Below, piece by piece: positions 30,753 to 37,243 of a stretch of DNA of 37,243 nt. The DNA is from an uncultured Kineothrix sp. (GTDB lineage: Bacteria > Bacillota > Clostridia > Lachnospirales > Lachnospiraceae): positions 15,035 to 52,277 of the forward strand of contig CAJUMD010000008.1 in NCBI GenBank assembly GCA_910587275.1, in the 5' to 3' direction. Both the position numbers and the translations under genes were made by a program. Position 1 is the first letter of the stretch, and the number at the start of each line of letters is the position of its first letter. The notes below the pieces were generated by a model. That model had not been told where the DNA came from and did no database searches. It was given only the letters and a program-made list of their open reading frames with translations.

Positions 30753-32782
30753 AGATGAAAAATATGAAACTTGCGCTTAAGATCAGCAGTATTGTAATTT
30801 TAATTTTGACGTTGGGACTTATGGGATTATGGCAGGCGGTCAACATAAAAGTTTCTTCGTTAATGAAAGCGCAGATTTTGACAGAAATGGAAGAAGCGGT
30901 GAAAACGCGCTGTGAAATCGTGGAGCAGTATGTGCAGTCTGCAGAGGCATACGTGATAGGGTATGCACAGGCGCTGGAATTGAAAGAGGCGCTTTTAAGG
31001 CCGGAAGATTCCGGCGCGGTAGCAGATGCGCAGCATTTTACCGAAAATTATGCGCTGGTAAATAAAAATTTGGAAAATGTATATTTGGCGGATTACGGAA
31101 CCACGGTATTGGCATCTTATGTCACGGCGCCCATTGGCAGGACGCTTCGCGAAGGGGAAGGGCTGCGTCAGTTAAGGGATGAGGTGTTTGATTCCCATGA
31201 AATATGGAATGTCGGAATCATGGAGTCTCTTTCCACGGGACGACAGGTGGTTTCGCTGTATTATCCCATATTTGAAGGGGAAGAACCGCTGGGATATGTG
31301 GGAGGAGCCATATATTCGGAAGATTTGCGGGATACATTAAATCATCTGTCGGAGACGGACGGGGACAGCCAGGCGGAATACATGCTGCTGGATGCTGCGG
31401 CGGGCACTTATATTTTCTGTGCCGCGGAAGACCGGATAGGTACAGACATCGGGGAAGACCGGATACGGGAGGTTATGGAGCTGGCAAAGGCAGGGGACGG
31501 TTTTTATGAATACCGGCAGGACGGCAGGGAGATGATGGCAGTCTACCGGTATATGCCGGAGAGGGATTGGGTGTTTGCCGCATTGGTGGACGGCGAGACG
31601 GCGTATGCTCCTATCCGGAAGCTGACGGTGGTTTTGCTTGGAATCTGTCTTGCGATTCTTTTGGGCATTTCCTTGTGTGTGTGGGGAGCCGGAAAGCTGA
31701 TTGCGGGGGATATCGTAAAGGTATCACGAATTATTAAGGAAATAGGAACCCTGGATTTGACTTTGAAAGATAAACTGGACGGTTATGTTTCCCGGCGGGA
31801 TGAGGTCGGGATGATGGCGAAAGCCACATTATATTTGGCGGATGCGGTGAGCGGCGCAGTTCGGCTGATTAAGGAAAAAAATGCGGAAGTCATGGAGACT
31901 TCAGGTACGCTCCGTTCCGGGGTAAATGTGGCGGGGGATGCCGTGGAAAATGTGGAAAAAGCGGTCAGTGAGATTGCGGGAAGCGCGACCAAACAGGCGG
32001 GGGATACACAGCAGGCAACGCAGTGTGTATTGCACATAGGTGAGATTATTGAAAAGACCATGGACGAGACGGAACGTTTAAATGCAAATACAGGCAGTCT
32101 CCGGCAGACCAGCGACGAAATGCGCAGTACGGTACAGGCATTGTCCGGGGCAAACAGAGATACGGAGAAAGCGATGGAGGAAATCGGTGCAAGGATTCTG
32201 TCCACAAATGAATTTGCGGGGACAATTAAGGCGTTTTCCCAGTTAATTGCCGAAATCGCGGAACGTACTAACCTGCTTTCGTTAAATGCTTCCATTGAGG
32301 CTGCGCGTGCGGGAGAGCAGGGACGCGGGTTCGCCGTTGTGGCAGGTGAAATACAGAAATTGGCGGAACAGTCCAACCATTCCGCAAAACAGATAGACCA
32401 TATGATTAGTACGCTGCTTTCGGAATCCGGCAGAGCAGTGGATACGATGACCGGGGTAAAAGGCGTGCTTTCGGAACAGAGCAGGCAGCTTTCCCATACG
32501 GAGGAGCTTTTTATGAAAATATACCGGGAATTTGAGGTTGTGAACCAAAGTGTTGCGTCCATTTATGATTCCGTCAGGAGCATGGACAGGGAACGGCTTG
32601 CCGTAGTGGAAATCGTACAGAACCTGTCATGCATTGCAGAGGAAAATGCAGCCGGCACACAGGAGACGCTGGCATCCACGGAGTTGGTGAAGGGGATGGT
32701 AAAGGATATTATGGATGTATCGGAGCGGTTGTTTGCCGCTTACGGCGAAATGGAAAAAAGTGTCGGCGGATTTTTGGTTTGA
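30749..32782 (+). CDS. methyl-accepting chemotaxis protein with dCACHE-like sensor
   Basis: The start at 30749 (677 residues) is fixed by GGAGG at 30737-30741 and by the 4-base overlap with the hydrolase gene. A membrane helix (about 8-28) leads to an extracellular ligand-binding region (about 30-290) of dCACHE type, with SLYYPIFEGEEPLGYVGGAIYS and DWVFAALVDGETAY. A second helix (about 297-318) is followed by a HAMP-like stretch and the cytoplasmic signalling domain. The hairpin tip, which contacts CheA/CheW, is well conserved: AERTNLLSLNASIEAARAGE continuing to GRGFAVVAGEIQKLAEQS. The gene implies a chemotactic organism, although no che or flagellar genes lie in this window. The ligand may relate to the esterase partner; this is inference from the overlap alone. 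Confidence 0.9.
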   Translation: MKMKNMKLALKISSIVILILTLGLMGLWQAVNIKVSSLMKAQILTEMEEAVKTRCEIVEQYVQSAEAYVIGYAQALELKEALLRPEDSGAVADAQHFTENYALVNKNLENVYLADYGTTVLASYVTAPIGRTLREGEGLRQLRDEVFDSHEIWNVGIMESLSTGRQVVSLYYPIFEGEEPLGYVGGAIYSEDLRDTLNHLSETDGDSQAEYMLLDAAAGTYIFCAAEDRIGTDIGEDRIREVMELAKAGDGFYEYRQDGREMMAVYRYMPERDWVFAALVDGETAYAPIRKLTVVLLGICLAILLGISLCVWGAGKLIAGDIVKVSRIIKEIGTLDLTLKDKLDGYVSRRDEVGMMAKATLYLADAVSGAVRLIKEKNAEVMETSGTLRSGVNVAGDAVENVEKAVSEIAGSATKQAGDTQQATQCVLHIGEIIEKTMDETERLNANTGSLRQTSDEMRSTVQALSGANRDTEKAMEEIGARILSTNEFAGTIKAFSQLIAEIAERTNLLSLNASIEAARAGEQGRGFAVVAGEIQKLAEQSNHSAKQIDHMISTLLSESGRAVDTMTGVKGVLSEQSRQLSHTEELFMKIYREFEVVNQSVASIYDSVRSMDRERLAVVEIVQNLSCIAEENAAGTQETLASTELVKGMVKDIMDVSERLFAAYGEMEKSVGGFLV

Positions 32783-33003
32783 CCGGGTATCTGTGCGGCG
32801 GAACGGAGTGTAAGGAATGAAAAACAGAAAAAAATGGCGCAGACAGTTCATAAACAGGCAAAATCTGCCGATATATAAGCAAATGCCATGGGAAAAATGA
32901 AGTGTCCGGTATGCAAAAGGGCGTTTCCCATGGACTGTGGCAGGAGGGAAAACGGATTTTCCCTGAAAACTAATAATGACATCAATTCAAGGAGGACAGG
33001 GCT

Positions 33004-33972
33004 ATGGGAATGGTGACGATTAATTTGGCAGGAATGACGGGGAATCCGGGGGTCGGGTTTGCCGTGACGGGAAGCGGGGAAAAAGGAAAAGGCGAAGGCG
33101 GGCAGGTGAAAAACGGTTCGGTGTTTGCCGGAAATATAAATAATATGTCCAATGACCGTATCGAACGGAAACGGGAAATGGCAAGGAGGCAGGCATCCAA
33201 GGCGCTCATGGACCAGTTCGGGACGGACTGCGTATCCACGGACAAGATGGACGAACTGAGTATCAGGAATGAGGAAATTAACAGGGAAGTTTCCGCGTTG
33301 ACGGACCAAAGGAAGATGTTTGCCAGGGAGCAGGAGGCGTTAAAAGAGACTTACGGAATCGGCGAGAACAGTGAGGAGCAGAAACAGCTCGAATTGATCC
33401 GGAAAGGAAACAAAGCATTTAAATCCGGAGACTGGAGCAGTCTCAGCAAGGAAGAACTGGAACAGATTGCCGGCATGGATACGTCCCAGCTTACGGAATA
33501 CCAAAAGCGCGCGTTGGAATACGATGACCTGCTCGGACAGTTTGACAGGGAAATCGCGGCTTTGGAAGACGAAAAGCGGATGAACGGCTATACAACCCGT
33601 TCCCTGAAATCCGGGCTGTTAAAGACCAGCTACAAAGGCATCATGCAGGCATACCGGACGGCAGATGCCATTAACGAGGCGGCTTCCAAGGAAATCATTG
33701 GTATGGCGTGGGAAGACGCGAAGAAACATGTGGAAGAAGAATTCCAGGAAATGGTGGAAGCTGCGAAGGAGAAAGCGGAAGAAAAGAAAGAGGAAGAAGA
33801 AAAACTGGAAGAAGCGAAAGCGGAGAAGGAAGAACAGAAGGAGCTTACCGAAGACATACAGGATGCCTCAGCGGACCAGGAGAAACTGCAGGGGGAACTG
33901 AAAAAAATAATGGAGGGTGCCGAACTGCTGGAAGAAGACATGAAGGGGATTGTTGTGGATAATCTGCTGTAA
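33004..33972 (+). CDS. charged coiled-coil protein of unknown function (322 aa)
   Basis: I do not recognise the family. The start has AAGGAGGACAGGGCT upstream, a strong ribosome site. The first 45 residues are glycine-rich and uncharged with no signal peptide (VTINLAGMTGNPGVGF). Residues about 48-125 are helical and basic to acidic (NDRIERKREMARRQASKALM; EEINREVSALTDQRKMFARE). The centre has a small ordered-looking block, SSLSKEELEQIAGMDTSQLT. The last third (about 240-310) is a very acidic/lysine-rich coiled coil with many K-E-E repeats, ending in GIVVDNLL. No membrane segments occur. It opens a run of three such proteins, followed by two degenerate GGDEF proteins. A structural or adaptor role is possible, but nothing in the sequence fixes it. 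Confidence 0.75.
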   Translation: MGMVTINLAGMTGNPGVGFAVTGSGEKGKGEGGQVKNGSVFAGNINNMSNDRIERKREMARRQASKALMDQFGTDCVSTDKMDELSIRNEEINREVSALTDQRKMFAREQEALKETYGIGENSEEQKQLELIRKGNKAFKSGDWSSLSKEELEQIAGMDTSQLTEYQKRALEYDDLLGQFDREIAALEDEKRMNGYTTRSLKSGLLKTSYKGIMQAYRTADAINEAASKEIIGMAWEDAKKHVEEEFQEMVEAAKEKAEEKKEEEEKLEEAKAEKEEQKELTEDIQDASADQEKLQGELKKIMEGAELLEEDMKGIVVDNLL

Positions 33973-34166
33973 GGTATCCCGAAATTGCAATTGGAATCGG
34001 AATCGGAAAAACGTAAGAATATTTCGGATAAAAAGGATTTTGGCAAAAGCTATGGAAAGCGCTGGTATCGAAGGAAAGTTGGAGGTATCGGCGCTTTTTG
34101 CCCCATTTCACGCGGAAAACTGTTTTGCGGAAGTTTGTCCGGTAAGATGCAGAAAGGAGGATTTGT

Positions 34167-34583
34167 ATGGATATTGGGGATTTCGGCAGGGATATGTCTT
34201 ATTACAGGGAGATGTTGGAAGAAAGCAGGAAGAAGGATTTAGACGGCATACGCCAGGGGGAGGCTGGAAAAGACAAGGACGGACAGGACGAATGGGATAA
34301 GAAAATGAAAAAATGGGATGAGGAGCTGAAGCGGATTCGGGAGGAAAACCGCCGGGAACAGAAAAGACTGCAGGAGGAGCGTCTGCGCCGGAAACGGATT
34401 CGTAAGAAACTGATGGAAAAACTGGCGTTAAAGAAGTATTTGGCAAGGCAGGACGAAATCCATCAGATGAATGAGCGGATTGCCATTGAGCGCGCGGTGG
34501 GCGAAGACGTTTATATCGAAAAACCTCCGTTGAGCAAAAGTTTAAGCGCGGCGGAGATTGCGGCAATCTGTTCGGAATGTTGA
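34167..34583 (+). CDS. small charged coiled-coil protein of unknown function (138 aa)
   Basis: AAAGGAGG at 34154-34161 is well placed before the ATG at 34167. The protein is soluble. After a short acidic start (MDIGDFGRDMSYYREML) it is almost entirely helical and strongly charged: KKWDEELKRIREENRREQKR, then a basic stretch of R and K near residues 70-85. It ends in a mixed segment PPLSKSLSAAEIAAICSEC with two cysteines. No known domain is recognisable. It follows the 322-residue coiled-coil gene by 194 bases and precedes the next unknown gene by 57 bases on the same strand. Similar charge patterns in the two neighbours suggest that the three proteins act together. Confidence 0.7.
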   Translation: MDIGDFGRDMSYYREMLEESRKKDLDGIRQGEAGKDKDGQDEWDKKMKKWDEELKRIREENRREQKRLQEERLRRKRIRKKLMEKLALKKYLARQDEIHQMNERIAIERAVGEDVYIEKPPLSKSLSAAEIAAICSEC

Positions 34584-34640
34584 CGGTTGCCGGACGGAAC
34601 CGGGAACAGGAGTAAAAAAAGCAGGAAAGGAACAAAGAAA

Positions 34641-35234
34641 ATGACACCGGATATTGGATGGAACCGTAAGGAATCGGCAGAATACCCGCAAAGCGGATTG
34701 GGCAATAACAATGCGGACGGGAAAAGGGCGGAAGCAAGGCCCGTAAATGAACAGGTACTGGAATGGTATTACCATATGAGGGAGGAAGGCAGGACCGGGG
34801 AGACAAAGGAAGAATATGAGGCAAGGATTTATGCAAAGGTACAGGCGGGAAAAGAACTTACCGTGGAGGAACTGCGGTTCCTTGCAAGAACCAATCCCGT
34901 CCTGTACCAAAAGGCAGTGCGGATGATGAATATGCGCAAAAGACTGGAAAACCAGTTAAAGACCTGCAAGTCCAAGGAGGAGGCGCAGGAAGTATTTGCA
35001 AGGGCGGTGTCCGGTATCAGCGACAAGGACCCGGATAAGGATATGCTGGTGGCGGCGCTGCGGGATGTATACGACGGCTTTATGAAAAGCGACGCTTACA
35101 GGAAACTGCCGGAAAAAGAGGAAGACGGCAGGGAATCCGTTTACCGCAATGTGGATTTTGAGGTGGACGAAAACGGCTATCAGGTTGTTTTTGCGCAGGA
35201 AAATGCGCCAAAAACCTTTGTCGCAAACGGGTGA
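34641..35234 (+). CDS. soluble helical protein of unknown function (197 aa)
   Basis: The ATG at 34641 has GGAAAGG about 10 bases upstream; an in-frame TTG at 34587 has no ribosome site and adds only a basic low-complexity stretch, so I reject it. After a disordered start of about 35 residues the protein is helical: VNEQVLEWYYHMREEGRTGE, then KVQAGKELTVEELRFLARTN with PVLYQKAVRMMNMRKRLENQ. A short beta-type end follows (DFEVDENGYQVVFAQ). The EELRFLARTNPxLYQKA block is the most distinctive feature. No membrane helix, signal peptide or enzyme motif is visible. It is the last of three unknown genes. A promoter for the following GGDEF-like pair lies just downstream, so those two may be transcribed both separately and together with this run. 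Confidence 0.72.
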   Translation: MTPDIGWNRKESAEYPQSGLGNNNADGKRAEARPVNEQVLEWYYHMREEGRTGETKEEYEARIYAKVQAGKELTVEELRFLARTNPVLYQKAVRMMNMRKRLENQLKTCKSKEEAQEVFARAVSGISDKDPDKDMLVAALRDVYDGFMKSDAYRKLPEKEEDGRESVYRNVDFEVDENGYQVVFAQENAPKTFVANG

Positions 35235-35289
35235 AAAAAAGGGCGGATGTCTAACAGTGACAAAGTGCAGTGAAAAATGTGAAAATCCA

Positions 35290-35318
35290 TGGACAAAATG
35301 CATAAAAAAAGGTATACT
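35290..35318 (+). promoter_or_regulatory. sigma-A-like promoter of the GGDEF-like pair
   Basis: TGGACA at 35290-35295, a 17-bp spacer and TATACT at 35313-35318 lie about 50 bases before the start at 35367. Confidence 0.6.
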
Positions 35319-35366
35319 ATAAAAGTGAAGGCAAAAAAATACCTTGGATTGTGAGAGGAACAGGCT

Positions 35367-36302
35367 ATGGATTATAATATAGTTTCTTATGAAAAAAGGA
35401 TGAAGGAAAACATAAAAAACTATGCAATAAGGAATTTATATGCCATGGATGTGCTGACGGAGTATCTGAAGGCTGTGGCGCAGGAGTATGGGATGGAGAT
35501 ACTCCTTACTGACCGTCACGGGGAGAAAGCAGTTGTGGCAGGTAATTTTGAAGGTTTTGAGCCGGATGTGGTGGCGGAACCGGGGAAAAAGTTACGGATT
35601 GCAGACCGCACGGTAGGGCATTTGTATGTGCGGTACGATAGGGTGCCGGGAGAAAAGCGGGAAGCGGCAGAACGGATGCTGGGATTTGTGATGGATATTT
35701 TAGGGGCGTGGGGAACGGAATCGTACCTGCACAGGGAATCCGCTTCTTATATTGACGAACTGGAAATAAGGCTGGAAAACGGAAATCATCAGAAACTGTT
35801 CAGTGAAAAAGAGGATATCCTGACGGGCGTTTACAACAAGAACTATCTGGAAAGCAGACTGGAGAAGCTGGATGCCTCGGAGGTAGTTCCCGTTGCGGTC
35901 CTCAACGTGAATATCAACGACTGGAAGTTTGTGTATGATAATTTTGGCGTGGAAAAGAGCGATCATCTGATACAGGTAGTCGCCGCCATATTGAAGAAGG
36001 AAGCAAAGAGGGAGTACATAATCGGGAGAATTGACGGCGATGTTTTTGCGGTCCTGGTTCCCATGGCGGAAGACGGGGAGGCAGAAGACTATTGCAGGCG
36101 CATTCAGGCGGCGTGTTTGGCGTATGAGGAAGATGCGGTGCTGGCGCCTTCCGTGGCAGTCGGAATTGTTTACAAGACAAATGTGGAAGAACGTTTGTCC
36201 GATAAGATATCCGATGCGGAGTATGAAATGTTCGATAATAAGCTCGAAATAAAAAATACCCCTGGTTATCAGGAGCGGCTGAAAAAGGGTTTAAAGATAT
36301 AG
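35367..36302 (+). CDS. soluble degenerate GGDEF-domain protein (first of a tandem pair)
   Basis: The 311-residue protein has no membrane helix. Residues about 1-140 form an N-terminal alpha/beta region (EILLTDRHGEKAVVAG, then TVGHLYVRYDRV) that may be a small sensor fold. Residues about 150-295 follow the GGDEF domain: the entry motif DILTGVYNKNYLESRL is the usual D-x-L-T-G-x-x-N-x-x-x-L/F form, followed by VAVLNVNINDWKFVYDNFG. The catalytic signature is IDGDVF (D223-F227) in place of GGDEF, so the second glycine and third-position aspartate remain but the first glycine and the glutamate are lost. Cyclase activity is unlikely; it could bind a nucleotide or act as a partner. GTGAGAGGAA precedes the ATG. 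The paralogous gene starts 13 bases after its stop. Confidence 0.78.
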   Translation: MDYNIVSYEKRMKENIKNYAIRNLYAMDVLTEYLKAVAQEYGMEILLTDRHGEKAVVAGNFEGFEPDVVAEPGKKLRIADRTVGHLYVRYDRVPGEKREAAERMLGFVMDILGAWGTESYLHRESASYIDELEIRLENGNHQKLFSEKEDILTGVYNKNYLESRLEKLDASEVVPVAVLNVNINDWKFVYDNFGVEKSDHLIQVVAAILKKEAKREYIIGRIDGDVFAVLVPMAEDGEAEDYCRRIQAACLAYEEDAVLAPSVAVGIVYKTNVEERLSDKISDAEYEMFDNKLEIKNTPGYQERLKKGLKI

Positions 36303-36315
36303 GGAGGGTGAACAG

Positions 36316-37050
36316 ATGAAATACGAAAATGCCAATACAGTGGATGATGCCGTTTATTTTGGAACTGTGGAAGAACCGGTTGCAAGATTTTTGGAAAGCC
36401 AGCTCAACGGTTTGGAAGAAGATTATAAGATAGAGTTCTTTTTGGAGGACAAAGGGGACGGCAATACAATGCGCAGGCTTGGTATTGATTTCGGCGATAT
36501 GGATACCCAGGCAAAAGAGGAAGCCTACGGGGTGATGCAGGCGCTGGTGCCGGCATTGCTAAACTACGGGCGTCAGCAATACATTGAGAGGCAGTTGCTG
36601 TCCAAGAAGAAGCTGACCGTAAAGGATGACCCGCTGACGGGGCTTTTTACCGCGGATTACCTGATGGACCGTGCCTATGTGCTCAACCGTGCCGAGATAT
36701 TTCCCACCACGGTAATTGCGGTGAAATTAAAGTACTGGAAGGACGTCGTGGAGAAGCACGGGGCGGACAGCGGCGATATCCTTGTCCAGCTTACGGCATC
36801 CATACTCGGGAAGACGGCGGATAAGGATTACCTGATTGGAAGGATGTCGGACGATGTGTTTGCCATCCTGATACCGCTTGTGAAGCACGGGGAGACGGAA
36901 AGCTATTTGAAACGGGTGGATGAGGAATGCCGCATGTACAAGGATTCCCTGATTTCCCCTTCGTTGGCAATGGGAATCACCGCAACATCCAATAAATATG
37001 AAAACGTACAGGAGAAAATAAAGGAAGCCATGGCACAGCTTCCACAGTAA
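36316..37050 (+). CDS. soluble degenerate GGDEF-domain protein (second of a tandem pair)
   Basis: The 244-residue protein is related to the preceding one but has a shorter N-terminal region (about 85 residues; KIEFFLEDKGDGNTM). The GGDEF-like domain starts at KDDPLTGLFTADYLMDRA, keeps the D-x-L-T-G entry motif, and has SDDVF at 178-182 where active enzymes have GGDEF. Both the glycine pair and the glutamate are lost, so it cannot be a normal cyclase. SPSLAMGITATSNKYENV matches the late strand of the domain, which resembles SPSVAVGIV in its partner. GGGAGG precedes the ATG with good spacing and only 13 bases separate the genes, so they are co-translated and may form a heterodimer. A strong terminator follows 26 bases after the stop. 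Confidence 0.78.
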   Translation: MKYENANTVDDAVYFGTVEEPVARFLESQLNGLEEDYKIEFFLEDKGDGNTMRRLGIDFGDMDTQAKEEAYGVMQALVPALLNYGRQQYIERQLLSKKKLTVKDDPLTGLFTADYLMDRAYVLNRAEIFPTTVIAVKLKYWKDVVEKHGADSGDILVQLTASILGKTADKDYLIGRMSDDVFAILIPLVKHGETESYLKRVDEECRMYKDSLISPSLAMGITATSNKYENVQEKIKEAMAQLPQ

Positions 37051-37076
37051 AATATTGTTTTGGTTTTGGAGCGGAA

Positions 37077-37120
37077 GGATATGCTGCCGGGATAGACAGG
37101 GCGGCGTATCCTTTTTTTTT
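37077..37120 (+). terminator. strong Rho-independent terminator after the GGDEF-like pair
   Basis: Arms 37077-37088 and 37100-37111 form a 12-bp stem with two G-U pairs and an 11-base loop, followed at once by nine T (37112-37120). Confidence 0.88.
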
Positions 37121-37197
37121 ATGCACAGCCCCGTGCAGAGGAATATGCCGCCAAGGCGGCGCACGGGCACCCAAAGGAAGATGCCGCTAAAGCGGAC

Positions 37198-37243
37198 GCA
37201 CGGGAGGGATTTTTTGCGGGACGGCGGCGGCCGGAGTGCCTGT
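37198..37243. repeat. dispersed palindromic element, copy C (cut by the window end)
   Basis: The last 46 bases start with GCACGGGAGGGATTTTTTGC and continue into the CGGGACGGCGGC core, as in the outer arm of copy A, then diverge slightly (GGCCGGAGTGCCTGT). The upstream bases 37130-37195 hold further small hairpins: 37147-37152/37155-37160 and 37184-37188/37191-37195. The opposite arm is expected beyond the window. Confidence 0.7.

Noticed and set aside
33985..34242. 85-codon open frame between the first two coiled-coil genes
   Set aside because: It has no ribosome site, starts in low-complexity sequence and runs 76 bases into the next gene, whose own start is well supported.
1..37243. CRISPR arrays, tRNA or rRNA genes, and insertion sequences with transposase
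   Set aside because: Reading all gaps showed no regularly spaced direct repeats, no cloverleaf-like sequence and no transposase motifs.

Overview
The window looks like chromosomal DNA of a Gram-positive Clostridia-type bacterium, most likely Lachnospiraceae. The evidence is strong purine-rich ribosome binding sites (AGGAGG/GGGAGG), sigma-A promoters, a YtaF-like protein of the family known from spore formers, a RelQ-type small alarmone synthetase, a Gram-positive LexA-type operator, and gene families typical of gut Firmicutes. This assignment is inference from gene content; no rRNA or tRNA gene is present.

Layout. (1) 1-3877: three membrane genes that look like envelope glycosylation: the C-terminal part of a large membrane glycosyltransferase-like protein with an extracellular GLUG-type beta-repeat tail, a GtrA flippase-like protein, and a GT-C-like membrane protein. 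(2) 3912-4196: a 285-bp dispersed palindromic element between convergent genes. (3) 4206-6698: divergent ytaF-like gene and ABC exporter, served by overlapping back-to-back promoters. (4) 6876-12993: a shortened SDR-like gene, then a compact run of a beta-CASP nuclease, thymidylate synthase, dihydrofolate reductase, an unusual cytosolic protein joining a ParB-like domain to a BMP/PnrA-like domain, and a metallophosphoesterase. (5) 13034-16175: a second palindromic element, then a perfect-consensus promoter whose spacer holds a LexA-type palindrome, driving a single-chain restriction-modification (type IIG-like) gene that is visibly more A/T-rich than its surroundings. (6) 16366-18912: small alarmone synthetase and a membrane diguanylate cyclase. 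(7) 19216-22819: GH3 beta-glucosidase and a sugar-type MFS transporter. (8) 22910-27182: overlapping genes for a membrane-anchored GDPD enzyme, an RsiV-like lipoprotein with 39-bp tandem repeats, an AlbA_2/GHKL regulator, and then an NAD-dependent epimerase-like protein. (9) 27231-32782: YeiH-like exporter and a PucR-type regulator on the minus strand, divergent from an alpha/beta hydrolase plus chemoreceptor pair. (10) 33004-37050: three charged coiled-coil proteins of unknown function followed by two tandem soluble GGDEF-like proteins with broken signature motifs, closed by a strong terminator. (11) 37198-end: a third copy of the palindromic element, cut by the window edge.

The most noteworthy items are the LexA-like operator placed inside the promoter of the restriction-modification gene, the palindromic element family with a hairpin whose two strands changed together between copies, the ParB-BMP fusion in a folate/thymidylate operon, and the soluble degenerate GGDEF pair beside an unknown coiled-coil trio.
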